Source of the DNA: Rebecca billardiae RCC1528
Lineage: Eukaryota > Haptophyta
DNA: 64,000 nt
Assembly: GCA_965240325.2 (NCBI GenBank)
Contig: OZ251245.1
Span: 806,001-870,000 of the forward strand
Reading direction: 5' to 3'
Both the position numbers and the translations under genes were made by a program. The notes beneath the pieces were generated by a model that was not told where the DNA came from, ran no database searches, and worked only from the letters and a program-made list of their open reading frames with translations. This document shows, piece after piece, positions 9,901-21,026 of this stretch. The stretch's first letter is position 1. Each line of letters begins with the position of its first letter.

Positions 9901-10594
9901 CGCGCGCGACGCCCGAGGCAGCGCCGGGGCGCGGGCGCTCGAGAAGCCGGCCGCGGCGGGGGGCGGGGGCGCGCCCGAGCCCGCCGCGCACGCCGCGCAG
10001 CCCACCGAGCGCTCGGCCCGCTCGGACGGCGCGCACGGAGCTCCGCGCGCCGCCGCCGAGCCCGAGCCAGCCGCGCGCCGCCCTGCAGCAGTAGGCGGGT
10101 GGAGGGCCAGGCTCGGGTGGTTGATTGGCCGAGGCGGCGGCGCCTCCGCTGGCGAGCAGGAGGCGGCGGCGGCGTCGGACGAGCTGGTCAGCTTCGCCAC
10201 GGCGCCGGCGACGGTGGCGCCGAGCGAGCGCAGAGCGTCCGGCGCGCAGCCCGAGCGGGAGCCGCCGCTCTCGGCTGGGGCGCTGCACGCGAGCGCGGCG
10301 CCTGATGCGCACACCGCCGCGCGCGCCGCGGGCGCGGCGGAGCCTCTGCCGGCCAAGGCGGCGCAGGGCGCGTCGGCGGCGCCGAGCGCACAGGATGACG
10401 GGCGCGTGGCGGGTGTGGCGCCCATGTCGGCCGAGGCGCAGCACGCCAGGGCGGCGCCGAGCGCTCACACCGCCGCCGAGCGCGCGGTGGCGCCGACGCC
10501 CATGTCTCCCGAGGCGCAGCACGCGAGGGCGGCGGCTGACGCGCACACCGACGTGCGCGCCTCAGCGCCCCGGACCACGCCGATCGGGCACTGA
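6922..10594 (+). CDS. Single-pass membrane protein, helical core and long Ala-rich tail; function unknown
   Basis: Four exons restore one frame: 6922-7292, 7418-7483, 7690-7906 and 8078-10594 (1056 residues). The start chosen gives MHRLLRAQLPLSARRAAQLAR, which looks like a mitochondrial presequence; an in-frame ATG at 6805 is the alternative. Exon 2 encodes almost exactly one membrane helix, AYWLAGSVFALLLGWFIY. Exons 3 and 4 encode regular amphipathic helices (repeated L..LL.D..V...A..) up to about residue 330. After that the protein is disordered, Ala/Gly/Pro/Glu-rich, and ends in four imperfect repeats of about 30 residues with the core SPEAQHARAAADAHT. Intron 3 has a GC donor (see findings) and holds (GT/GC)n. 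I do not recognise the family. Confidence 0.6.
7907..8077 (+). other. GC-AG intron with alternating (GT/GC) tract
   Basis: Helical sequence ends ...HLTQQ at 7906 and resumes VLTNEVT at 8078 in the same phase. The only donor that keeps this frame is GCGCGT after CAG; the nearby GT at 7911 would shift the frame into a stop. The acceptor is CGCGCGCAG. The inside is a 60-nt GTGTGTGCGCGTGCG-type tract. Confidence 0.6.
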
Positions 10595-10965
10595 CCGGAC
10601 GGGTGAGCAGTCACGGAAGAATCGGACGACAGTGCGGTTGAGGCCTACCGCTGACGGCTGAGGCGGGCTAGCTGACGTTACCTCGGTGCCCCAGTCAGTG
10701 TCAGTGGCAGCCCCGAGCGCGACTCCGCGGCCGCCGCTGCACCTACCGGTACGGGCGCCCGCGTCCGGCGGCCGGATTCTCCGGCCGCCGGACTCAGCGC
10801 GCAGCCGCCAGCCGGAGATCGCGCGCGCGCGGCCGCGCAGCGGAAGCGCGCGCGCGTGCACGTCGAAGGGCGAAAGCTCAGCGTGCAAGCGCGGACAGGA
10901 GGTGGCCGCAGCGTCACCCTCCCCACCGCTTTCGCTCCCGCGGCCTCCCGCCCCCCGATCTCGCG
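10595..10965. other. Short intergenic / 5' leader region
   Basis: 371 bases separate the two co-oriented genes. The sequence is GC-rich with no recognisable coding segment and probably holds the promoter and 5' leader of the SUZ-domain gene. Confidence 0.4.
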
Positions 10966-11589
10966 ATGGCCGAGCCAACGACTGCTCAGATGGCGCCCTC
11001 GGAAGACCAGCCGCGAACGCCGGCGGATGTCGACGGCGCCCAGCCTGCGGACTCATCATCCGCGCGCGCGCCCGCGGCCGCCGCTGCCGGCGCGGACAGC
11101 AAGGATGCCTCTTCGGTCAAGGTGCAGATCATGCGGCGCGAGGCAGGCGCGCGCGTGGGCGAGCGGAGTGCCTCGCCCACCGCCGGTGCGGCGTCCGACG
11201 CCGCCTCCACGAGGTCGGTCCAGGAGCGTGCGGACGAGTACGAGGCGGTGCGCGCGCGGATCTTTTCGGCCGGCGGCGCGCCCGCCGCCGACGGCGATGG
11301 CGCGAGCGACAAGGGCGAGGGCGACACGGCGGGCGCGAGCGCGCGGGGCGATTCGTCTGCCGCGTGCAATGGCCACGTCGCTCGCGCATCCGCGCCCGCC
11401 GCGGATGGCGCTGCCGCGCCGGCCGCCGCCGCCGCCGCGACCGCGCCCGCCAGCGCGCCGCCAGCCCTCACCAAGGGCGGGCGCGGCTCGAAGGGGAAGG
11501 GCGCGGACGGGTCCAAGGGCGGCGACGCGATGCCCGCCGCCACGGCCGCCGCCGCGAAGAGCAAGTCGCGCAGCGGCCGCAAGAAGCGC

Positions 11590-11649
<60 letters not shown>

Positions 11650-13222
11650 GGCGGCGGCGGCCAGATGCAGTTTGGGTTCGATCCGGATTTCGACCGCTCG
11701 CTGCACCGCTGGGCGGGGATGGGCGGCGGCGCGATGATGGGCGGGTACGCGCCCGGCTACATGTGCGGCCCGCCCATGGGGATGGGCGCGATGGGCGCGT
11801 ACGGCTCGATGATGGGAATGCCTGACGCCGGCATGCTCGGTGCCATGGGTGGCATGGGCGGCATGGGCGGCGCGCCGCCCGGGTACGGCGGCGGCGGCGG
11901 CCTCGACTACCAGGCGGCGTTCTTCATGCAGCAGCAGCAGATGATCGCGCAGCAGCAGATGGCCTACGCGCAGGGCCAGCAGCTCCAAGGCCTCGGCGTG
12001 TCGCGCGCTGCCGACGGCCACGGCGGCATGGCGGAGCTCGGCGGCGGCGGCGGCGGCGGCGGCGACGGCATGGGTGCCTCCGATGGCTCTGGGGCGGGCC
12101 CGCGGGGCCTGGGTGCCCACGCCGACTACCTGCTGCAGAGCGGCGCGCAGGCGCAGCACGGGCTCTTCTCGCAGGGCTACGGGGGCGTCGGGGCCCTCCC
12201 GGTCTCGAGCGCCGCCGACGCGGGCTCACACCATGGTGCCGCCGCCTCAGGCCTCGGAGGCGCTGTGCACATGCCGGGGCTCGGCGGCGGCGGCGGCGGG
12301 CGCATGGGCGGCGGCGAGCAGGGCGCGGACGGCGGCCTGGGCGGCGGCGGTGGCTTCGGCGGCGGCGGCGGGTACGGCGACATGCAGCACGGCGGCGGCT
12401 TTGCGCAGTGTGGTGCGGGCGCGTGCTCAAGCAGCAGCGGCGGCCCCGGCGGCCTCGCCGCCATCGGCCGCGCTGTCGAGCGCGAGCCGCCGGAGGGCCC
12501 TGGGCAGCAGCAGCAGCAGCAGCCGGAGCAGCCGTGGCCGCCGCACCAGCCGGGCGGCGGCGGCGCCAACGGCGGCGGCGCGCCCGGTGGCGACAAGGGC
12601 GCGCCGCCCGGGGGCTACGCCGGCCTCGGCCAGCCAGGCCCTCCGTGGATGGCTTATCAGCTGCAGCAGCACGCCGCCGCTGCGCAGGTGCTGGGCGGAG
12701 GGCTGCCGGGCGGGCCGTACGGCGGCGCCGATCCGTCGAGCGCGCCCGGCGGCGGCGGCGGCGCGGGCGGCGCCGGCCAGGCGCCTGGCGGCGCCGTCGG
12801 CGCTGTCCCCACCTCAGGCGCACAGCACCTGCCAATGGGATACGGCGCCGTGTCGCGCGCCGACGAGCGTGGCAGTGGCCCGATCGGCCCGAGTGCCGAG
12901 TCCCTTTTCCCTGGCTGCATGGGCGGGTGCATCAACCCGGCCGCGGCCATGTCCATGGCGGCGGGGCAGCTGCCGCCGCCCCACGCGATGATGCCGCAGG
13001 CGGCGTGCGCCGCCGCCGCCGCCGCGGGCGCGTGCCCCCCGTACATGCTCCCGCCGGAGATGCTGGCGCAGGCGGCGGTCGCTGCGGGCGGCGAGGCCGG
13101 CGCGCACGCGGACGGCGCAGCGGGCTCGAGGAGGCGAGGCAAGCGCGGCGGAGCGAACTCGAAGCGTGGCGGCGGCGGCGCGGAGGGCGGTGCCGCCCAA
13201 ACCGGCGGCGGCTCCGGCGGGC

Positions 13223-13253
<31 letters not shown>

Positions 13254-13350
13254 GGGCGCGGCCACGCAGCCGCGCGCCGCCCGGCCGGCTGGCGGCTCCA
13301 AGGCCCCCCAGGCAGTCTTCACCGACGCCGATTTTCCGCCGCTCGGTTGA
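10966..13350 (+). CDS. SUZ-domain, Gly-rich RNA-binding-type protein
   Basis: An apparently intronless gene of 794 residues. Near residues 50-100 it carries KVQIMRREAG and then RSVQERADEYEAVRARIF, the hallmark of the SUZ domain, an RNA-contacting module found with R3H domains and in SZRD1/Encore-type proteins. No R3H domain is visible. A basic KSRSGRKKR patch is followed by a run of about 26 glycines. The rest is low-complexity Gly/Met/Gln-rich sequence typical of condensate-forming RNA-binding proteins. A second basic patch SRRRGKRGG precedes the C-terminal end DADFPPLG, a short motif like those at the ends of several mRNA-regulatory proteins. A role in mRNA translation or storage is inferred, not shown. 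The starting ATG follows a GC-rich leader. Confidence 0.65.
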
Positions 13351-13842
13351 GCCTGTCGTCGCGCGACACGCTTGGTGCCGACGGCCGAGGCGTGGGCGAG
13401 CGAGTGCTTGCGGCGCAGGGCGCGCCGCGCGGGCCGCAGCGGCCGGCCGGCCCTGGGCTCCAGTGCGGGGCTTCGACTGCCCCGCCGCGCGGCGCGCTGC
13501 TGAGTGCCGAGCGCTGAGCTGACGTGTCTTCATGACGACCCACGCCGGCTTCAACTAGTTCAAGGACAAGGACAAGGCTTCCACAAGGTCAACGCCCGCC
13601 CGAGCTCACCCTCACAGGTGGCATAGACCGCATCGGCGTCGCTCTAACTCGGACGAGTCGGAGGCTTCTGCCAACACACGCTGGCCACCGGCCCGAAGCG
13701 CGGCACGCACACACTCTCTCTGTCTCCTGCGGCCATCACATGCTGTCAACGTGACGCACATGAACAGCACGGTGCCGGTGCATGTGTCGCGTCGCGGCCG
13801 CACGCCCCGTCTGACCGCTTGGTCGCACCGCGAGTATCATGT

Positions 13843-13897
<55 letters not shown>

Positions 13898-13905
13898 TAT
13901 AGCCG

Positions 13906-13976
<71 letters not shown>

Positions 13977-15827
13977 TATAGCCGTCCTTATCGTGAACGC
14001 CGACGCCAACTGCGGCTGGCAGAAGGTGGGCACGCCGCCTGGCATGTCGATGCCGATGCGGCTGCGTGTGTTATTCCTACTCAGTGGGATTTACGTGTCC
14101 TCATGCCTTGGCGAGCGGCAGCAGATGCGGTGGGCATGCCGCTCGCCGTCGACGAGACGCGGTGCGTGAGTCGGATCCCGCGCGGACGTCCGCTGACGGA
14201 AGGCTGAGCGCCTGCGGACTCGTCGACTGAACCTCCACCTGACCGCCCGGGAGCAGCACTGCTGGGGACCTAACCTGAAAAACCCAATCGTGTTGGGAGG
14301 CAGGGGGTCACATGAGCCCTAAGTGCAGCGCCGCAAGACCGGGCGGTCGGACGGCGGGTGTTGTGGTCCCGCCGCCCGAGCACCAGACCAACGGGCCCTG
14401 GGTCGGGCCGGGTGGGCGGGTTGCCGAAAGATGTTGGTCGGTGCACGCGACGCGCCACCCGCGTGCGAGCCGCCGCCGCCGGCGACGCAGGGCCACGAGC
14501 CCGGCTGCAGCCATCTCGCGCGCCCGCGCCTGGCGAAGCAGCCAGCGGTGGCGCCGGAAACAGATCTCCGTCCGCGGCGACAAACCCGGACAGACTGTTT
14601 GTCCGGGAGCAGCCCTTTGAGGCGATGGTCTGGTAGAGGGCGATGTGGCTGATGAGCGGCGCTGGCGCCCGGCGTTCTTGTCGTCCTCTTAGACAATCAG
14701 TTATATTGTACCAATAACCCCACATATACACACACACACATATATATATTAACGACGTGGTATGCAACGGGCAGGCGTCAGAGTCAGCATATATAGAGAG
14801 AGAGAGAGAATTATATATATATAATTCTATTGTCGTAATTTGTTGTAACTAGCATTGTCAGTGGCGGCCTGTTTTATTTCTAACAGGTTCCATTTACTAT
14901 GTCACGGCGACAAACCCGTGCCCGCCAGTGGGAATCGGTGTCACGCCCCGTTGGATGTACCTCTCACGGCCGATGGCGGCCTCCACGTGCGTGAGGAATG
15001 CGATTCGTGCACTCCTCGGTGACCGGTGAGTGCACGAATCCAGTTGCGGCGCTCGTCCGCCTCGTCATCGTCGCACACGAGGTACATCCAACACCATGGG
15101 TCGGATCGCAGAACTCTCCGCGCGCTCGCGCTCGCGCGGCGAGGCACTGGCAGGCTTGTTCTTCATTTTGGCCAAGGCTGCAGCCTGCCAGATGCGCGAG
15201 AACGCGTGTGCATGCCTTTCCGCGCGTCATGAGTGCGCGTTGCACGCATCCTATCGTAGTCTACGCCGACGAGGCCTGAGCATCCACGTCAACCAGCCTG
15301 CCACGATCACGTTCAAATGCAGGCGGCAAGCTGCATGCGAGCGGCACGCAACGGAAGCATCTCAAGCCCGACAAAGTAGTGGCGGAGGAGCTTGTAGAGC
15401 TGGTGGCGATTGCAGTCTATCTGTTCATCACCTGTTCAGAGTCGCCAACTGACACGGGCGCGACGTAGCCAAGGTAGAGTGCCTGCAGCTTGCAGCAAGC
15501 CCGCAGCTGCCACCTCCGGGCGACGATCGTCACACAACCGTGCGCCGCGACTGACCCCTGACCCTGTGTCAGGGCGAAGCACCAGGCAAGGCTAAGCAGC
15601 ATGCCATGGCAACATCTTTCGCTACAGGTCAGCGCGCTAGTACGAGAATGCCCCAACGACGTGCCATCAGTACTCCGCAATCGAGCCGGCACCGCACCAG
15701 CGGCCAAGCAGCCGCCATTTTGCCGCGTTTTGGCGGATGTCGCCGCTGGGCTCTCGTAGAATTAAAACAGGCCTGGCATGCATACGCGACTTTAAAAAAT
15801 ATTTCTAATAACTGTACTTAAATATAT
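13351..15827. other. Gene-poor region with (TA)n microsatellites
   Basis: No supported gene. It contains two (TA)n tracts and a short palindromic AT patch, GAATTATATATATATAATTC, at about 14808-14827. Frames between 14300 and 15700 are open by chance on several strands with no recognisable motif. Confidence 0.5.
13845..13973. repeat. (TA)n microsatellite, two tracts
   Basis: Two TA tracts (about 13845-13893 and 13907-13973) are each followed by the same TGTCTATAGCCG sequence. The tract and its flank were therefore duplicated together. Confidence 0.95.
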
Positions 15828-15940
15828 ATAGGTAACAAATCGGATCCCTGTCGGATCCCAAATAGGGCAGCGCGGAAGTCCGTTACGAGGGCCGCCATCG
15901 CCAGTGCGCCCCGCCGACACCCCCTCCGCCGTGCTGCCGC

Positions 15941-18383
15941 TCAAACTCGAGCGAGTTCGCCCGACACGTTGTCGGCGGGCTCCCACGAGTCGGGCCACGG
16001 TTGCCCAGCTCCGTCCACTCCCTCCCAGCGCACAATGTAGCCGACGACACCGTCGCGTGTCTCCTTGCTCACAATGTCATCGACGGGGTACAGCTCGTCG
16101 TCGTCCTCGTCCCTCGTCGTCCTCGCAGCCACTGACAATGTCGCTGTCGTCGTCCTCGTCGTCCTCGTCGTCCTCATCGAGCTCCTCCTCGTCACTCTCC
16201 GACGCGCCATCGTCACCCCGACCCGTCCTGCCTCGCTCGGTGCGTGCCCGCTTGGCGTGCGGTTGTGCATCGCTGGACGCAGCTGCCGGGTTGCGGATGA
16301 AGTCAGCAAGCGCGCGGACGAAGCCCTTGATGCGCTCGAGCGCGGGCATGCGCGCGAGAGAGCCCTGTGTGGAAGAGCGGATCACCTCGTAGCCACCCAC
16401 GAGCGCAGCATCGCTCGCGCCGATGAGCGCGCCGACGTCGGCCACTGCGCGCTCAGTTTGTTTGCTAGCGCGGCTCTGACGCCAACGTTGCCGCCGCTCA
16501 CGAGCTTGTGCAGCGCGCCGAGCGGCGTGATGCTCACGATGCGCGGGTTGTAGATAAACGAGCCGCTCGAGCGCGCCGCCGCCACTCCGCCGCCGCCGCC
16601 GCCGCCGTCGCCGCCACCGCCGCCATCGCCGCCGCCGCCGCCGCTGTCGCCGCCACCGCCGCGCCCGCGCGCTGCCGCGCCCGCGCGCGCCGCCGCGCGC
16701 GGGGCCCGCGCACCATCAGTGCCGTCGTCGTCGTCGTCATCGTCGTCGATGTCGGTGCCGTCATCGCCAGCGTCCCGCTCGTCATCAGACTCGGCCATGT
16801 GGTCCTCCTTCGCCTGTGCTTTGTCGACCATCAGCTGCAGGCGCACCACCGTGTACGACGGCGCCTGCTTGAGCGTCGTGATGAGCATATCAGCTCGAGC
16901 CGGCCAAATATGGGCCCGCCGACGGCGATGATGTGCAGGGAGTACCCGCCCGGGTCACCATGAAACAAACCTCGCTGCGGCGTCGGCCGTGCCGATCGTC
17001 TTCTGCAGCTCGGTCGCCTGGCACGCCGACGCCTCGCGCCGTGTTCGAGCTCCTCGCCGCTGCTCAGCTCGTTCACCTTGGTGCGCGAGCCGAGGCGCTG
17101 AGAGATCGACGCGAGGAAGCAAGGGCAGCCGCGGATGACCGAGCGATGTGCGCGGTGCACCTTGAGCCGCCCGTGCCGCAGCTCCTCGGGTACGGGCTCG
17201 CCCTCGCCGTAGAGCCTCGCGTGCCAACGCGCCTCGCGCCAGAGGCGCACGCTGACGCTGAGATCGAAATGCTCGCGCGTTGCGGCTGAAGATCGGCGCA
17301 CGGGTCGAGAGCAGCTGCACGATCACGCCTCGCGCCTCCTTGCGCTTGGGCATCTCCTTGATCAACCCCGCGACGCGCGTCAACGCATCGCCCTGCTTGC
17401 CCATCAGCCGAGCCGCTCTCCGCCGCGCGGGCTCACGCGCGCTCTGGTTGGCGTCGACCCAGTCGCCCAGCCCGAGGGCGCGGTGCGCCCTGGTCGGGCT
17501 GCCCGGCAAGAGCACGTTCATGAGCTCCTTGACGAGCGCCTCGGCCGCGCGGCGCAACTCGCGCCAGTACGACGCGCCAATTTCCGCGGGCGGCTTCGTG
17601 ACATGCGCCGTGACCGGGCCCGACAGCTTCAGCAGCTCGCCATCCGCCGCGCCTACGGGGTTGGTGATGCCGAGCACGCGGAAGCAGAGGATGGTCTCCG
17701 GCGGCAGCGCGGGCTCGGCGGCGGGCTCTGAGGCGGGGGCAGCAGCGGGGGCGGCGACGGCGAGCGTGGAGAGCACGGACATGTGCGGCCATAGCCATGG
17801 CGCCGACGGGCGCGGGTCTGGCGGGATCTCCGACGGGAGCGAGTCGAGCCACTCGATGATGCTCATCGGCGCGCAGCGCACGCTGCGCTGCCGCTGCGAG
17901 CGGCGCGCACGCGCGCGCGCTTGCGCGCGTTCGACCTCGACATCTGGCTCGCGGGGCGGGATGCTGCAGCCGAACCAAAGCCAGTAGAGCTTACGCCCGT
18001 GCACGCTCAGGCAAGTGCAGTGGGTCGTGTGAATCGTCGTCCTGGCCTCAATCGACACGCGCCAGCCGAGTCCCCGCACGCAGCTGTAGCCGCCACGGAA
18101 GGTCGGCCGCGCGAACTGCGTTGTTGAACACGGCGGGGTCCGAGGCGCCGAAGGCACCTGCAAGGGTGTGGCTGAGGTGGATTCTGACCCAAAGAGCCAC
18201 CGCCTCCGTGATGCAGAGGGCGTACCAGCGGTCCTTCTCGAGCATGTGCTTCATGCCGTGAATGATTGAGGCAGCCTCAGTCTTGTCACAGCTGCGCGAG
18301 AACGACGACCGACCTTGCGACCAAAATGCTAGATTGTCAGAGAGATGCCAGCAGGGCATAGCGTGCGCCGATTTTGGTCGCAA
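15941..18383 (-). pseudogene. Frameshifted chromodomain protein, transposon-like
   Basis: On the minus strand, coherent blocks follow each other in different frames with changes near 18060, 17290, 16890, 16450 and 16120. The blocks include an EWLDSLPSEIPP region, a basic SAREPARRRAARLMGKQGDAL region, SVSVRLWREARWHARLYGEGEPV, acidic Asp runs, and an ALERIKGFVRALADF helix. The last 55 residues form a chromodomain: YPVDDIVSKE, YIVRWEGVD, and DSWEPADN with the usual aromatic positions Y, W and W. Chromodomains at the C-terminus of integrases or transposases tether elements to marked chromatin. With about five frameshifts in 2.4 kb, while neighbouring host genes are intact, this is a decayed gene rather than sequencing error. 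No GT-AG introns explain the changes that I could find. Confidence 0.5.
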
Positions 18384-18387
18384 GGTC
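18311..18387. repeat. Perfect 17-bp inverted repeat
   Basis: GACCTTGCGACCAAAAT at 18311-18327 is exactly reversed at 18371-18387, with 43 bases between. It lies at the upstream end of the decayed transposon gene and could be a foldback remnant or a nested insertion scar. Confidence 0.9.
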
Positions 18388-18797
18388 GCATCGCCTTCTT
18401 GAACTGTGCGCGCGCGAAGTGCCGGCTCGATTCAGGGGATGGTGCGCAAAGATGCAACACGCGCACTCGGAGGTGCGGGGCAAGCACGGGCGCCGTGCGG
18501 GAGCGCGACATCGCGCTCCTACGAGTGCACCACCTGCCCACAGCCGAGGTGGCCCCGCGGCGGGCGTTTCAAGACCGCCCTCGGCTCGCGACGCGACGAG
18601 CTCGTCGATGCGGCTCCAGCGCGCTCTTGCCGGTTGGCGAGCGTTTCGACCGGGAGCGAAGCGCGGCGCAATAAGAAGGCGAGCCAACCGCGGTCCGCTG
18701 ATAGCAATGGCCAATACGGGATCGCGAATACTTATTGCGGGATCGTTTTGCAACGACTTCCGCGCCTGATCTGCCGCTCAAAGGATTTTTCACCTAT

Positions 18798-19500
18798 ATA
18801 TATATATTTCAATAGCAGACGAACAGCGTGCCACCCGACCGGCCCGATGTCCATGCGGACGCGGCGCGGCCTCCGAATTTCGGAATTACCGATGATTGCG
18901 GCATGAGTCAGATGAGAGTGAGACGACCCGCGGCCGTCCCGCGTCCGAGCACGGAGCAGCACGGGCCGCACGGCCACGGACGGCGGCGCTGACGCTCTCG
19001 GCACCATGGCGGCGTCCGAGACCCAGTGCTGAGTGCTGAGTCACAGCTGAGCCCGTGTCAGTGTGGCCGTGGGCGTGAGACTCAGACAGCGGTCAGCGCG
19101 GCGGAGCGTCTTGCCGTTCGGCACAGGTCGCCGACCGGCGTGGGCGCGTGATTCCGTTCCGGGGCGGCTGCCATAGTGATCCGAAGCGCGTTGTGACAGT
19201 GACAAGGCGCACGCGGCCAGCAGGGCCGTAGGCCGTAGGTAGGCTGCCGGCTCGCGTCCGGTCGGCGTCCAGACCTGCCCGCCCTCCGCCGCCAGTAGAC
19301 CTCGTCGGTCGGACTTGGCCGGGGGCACCTTGAACCTCGCTGACGTGACGATCGGTCCGCCATCATGAACTTCTGAGCTGTGCCTTGCCCCGCCAACGGT
19401 TCCAGCAGCCGGCGCGGAGTTGCGCTTGAACTCCGTGCGCGCGCGCGGATGGCAGCGAGCTTTGCTTGGCGGCGCCCGCGCCGGGCGAGCGGTCGTGAGC
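18798..19500. other. Intergenic region upstream of CEP41
   Basis: About 700 bases without a recognisable gene. It presumably contains the promoter of the following gene. Confidence 0.45.
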
Positions 19501-20551
19501 ATGGCCGCACCCCCTGTCACGCGTCCTCACCCCACGCCGCCGTGCGCGCACGCGCGCCCCCGCGCCGCAGGACGTGCAGACATGCACAAGTCGAACATTG
19601 GCGATGCAGACATCCTCGAGCGCCGCGTGCCCAAGGCGAGCGTGGGACGGCGCTACGAGGGCGTGAGCTCGCGCGTCGACACGGGCACGAACGCACGAAA
19701 GATCATGCAGCAGTACGAGGGCACCTCGGGTCCAAGTGCGCGCAGTGCACGTGCGCGCGCGCCGCGCGGGACGAGGTGTTGTGCCTCACGTGCGCCCGAC
19801 ACCGCGCGCGCTCGCCGCTCGCTGCGCAGATGCTCGCATCAAGGTGCACGACGAGTACTTCCAACGGCTGCGCCCGACGACGCTCGGTGCCATGCTCGAG
19901 GAGCTCTTGCGCGCGGAGGAGTCCGTGTACGCCCTCGGCGGCGAGGACGCTGTCTCGGTCGCAGCCTCGGTCCGCAGCGTCGGCGCAGCAAGCGTCGTGC
20001 ACTCGGAGATCGCGAGCCCGACGCCGGTGGTTGAGCGCCAATCGCACCTGCTGCTCCTGGACATGCGCCCCGTGGAGGAGTACGAGCGGTGGCACGTGCG
20101 CGGCGCGCTCTCCTTCCCCGTCTCGCAGCTCAAGCACGCGACCCACTCGCTGCCTAACGAAGTGTACTACTACCGCGGCGCGCGCGACGGCGACAAGATG
20201 ATTGTCGTGTACGACGAGGATGGGCGCACGGCGGTCGAGCTGGGGAACACGCTGGTGCAGAAGGGGATCGACAACCTGTACGTGGTGCACGGCGGGCTGC
20301 AGCAGTTCGCGCCGCGCTTCCCGCACCTCCTCGAGGGCGACGTGCCCGAGCTGCCGCCGCCGTCCACGCCGGTGCAGCCGCTCTCCGCCCTCGGCACGTC
20401 AGGCTACAGGACGTCCAACCGGCCGCCCTCGACGGCGGCGTCGGGCCGGACGACGCGCACGGTGGACACGCGGCTGAGCGGCTCGCAGCGCGGCACGCCG
20501 AGCAGCAGTCGTGGGCCGTCCACGCCCGGCAGCCGAATCTGGAAGCACTGA
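19501..20551 (+). CDS. CEP41: CEP41 homologue, rhodanese-domain ciliary protein
   Basis: Two exons, 19501-19729 and 19830-20551, join in phase 1 and give 316 residues. The N-terminal part (GDADILERRVPKAS...SRVDTGTNARKI) matches the conserved N-terminal motif of CEP41 (EYLTRRIP...SRLDTG). After the 100-nt intron comes HDEYFQRLRPTTLGAML, then a rhodanese domain: LLLLDMRPVEEYERWHVRGA, SFPVSQL, IVVYDEDGR in place of the active-site loop, and LYVVHGGLQQFAPRFP. As in animal CEP41, the loop lacks a catalytic Cys. CEP41 is a basal-body and axoneme protein needed for tubulin glutamylation, so this supports a flagellated organism. The Ser/Thr-rich tail ends RIWKH. ATG 19582 (MHKSN) is an alternative start. 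Confidence 0.85.
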
Positions 20552-20772
20552 GTCAGTGACTGAGTGAGACGGCAGTGCCGGCAGCCGGGGCACCGTCCAA
20601 GTTCCACTACTCACTACTCCAGTGAGTCCAGAGCCGGCCACTCATCAGACTGTAGCGCAGGCGTCACAATTGTCGACGTCAGGCACGACGGTTGGTTGCA
20701 GCTCCATAGACCATATCGCGATCGCATCAGGCCTTCCGAGCGCTGGTGGCGGTGCGCGCACTGTACTCATAG

Positions 20773-20868
<96 letters not shown>

Positions 20869-21026
20869 ATATATGTATATATAAATATATATATACATAT
20901 ATATATACACATATATATATATTATTAATTTATTATTATATTATTATTATTATTATTATATTATTATATAGCCAGACGCGAGAGAGAGAGCGCAGAGACT
21001 GAGCAGCAGAGAAATGAGAGAGAGTG
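20552..21026. repeat. Intergenic AT microsatellite block
   Basis: A (TA)n tract from about 20775 to 20860 runs on into TATG/TATA and TTA-rich sequence to about 20970, then a short GA run. It sits between convergent gene ends (CEP41 on plus, RNase on minus). Confidence 0.9.

Larger units (their letters stand above)
15828..18797 (-). mobile_element. Probable decayed DNA transposon with chromodomain ORF
   Basis: Imperfect ends, 15828-15842 and 18783-18797 (inverted, 12 of 15 matching, reading ATAGGT...AAATC), flank a 3-kb unit inserted beside TA repeats on both sides. Inside, on the minus strand, one long protein-like sequence runs from about 18380 down to 15941 but changes frame several times. 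It contains a chromodomain at its C-terminal end. Minus-strand acidic runs and a Gly-rich linker separate the blocks. I do not recognise the upstream part as a named transposase; the element class is open. The ends are weak evidence alone; together with the broken coding body they make a transposon likely. Confidence 0.5.

Noticed and set aside
7474-10425. A 983-codon minus-strand open frame opposite the Ala-rich membrane protein
   Set aside because: It is the antisense shadow of a GC-rich gene: composition is Ala/Ser/Pro/Arg with no domains, while the plus strand has a coherent helix pattern and introns.
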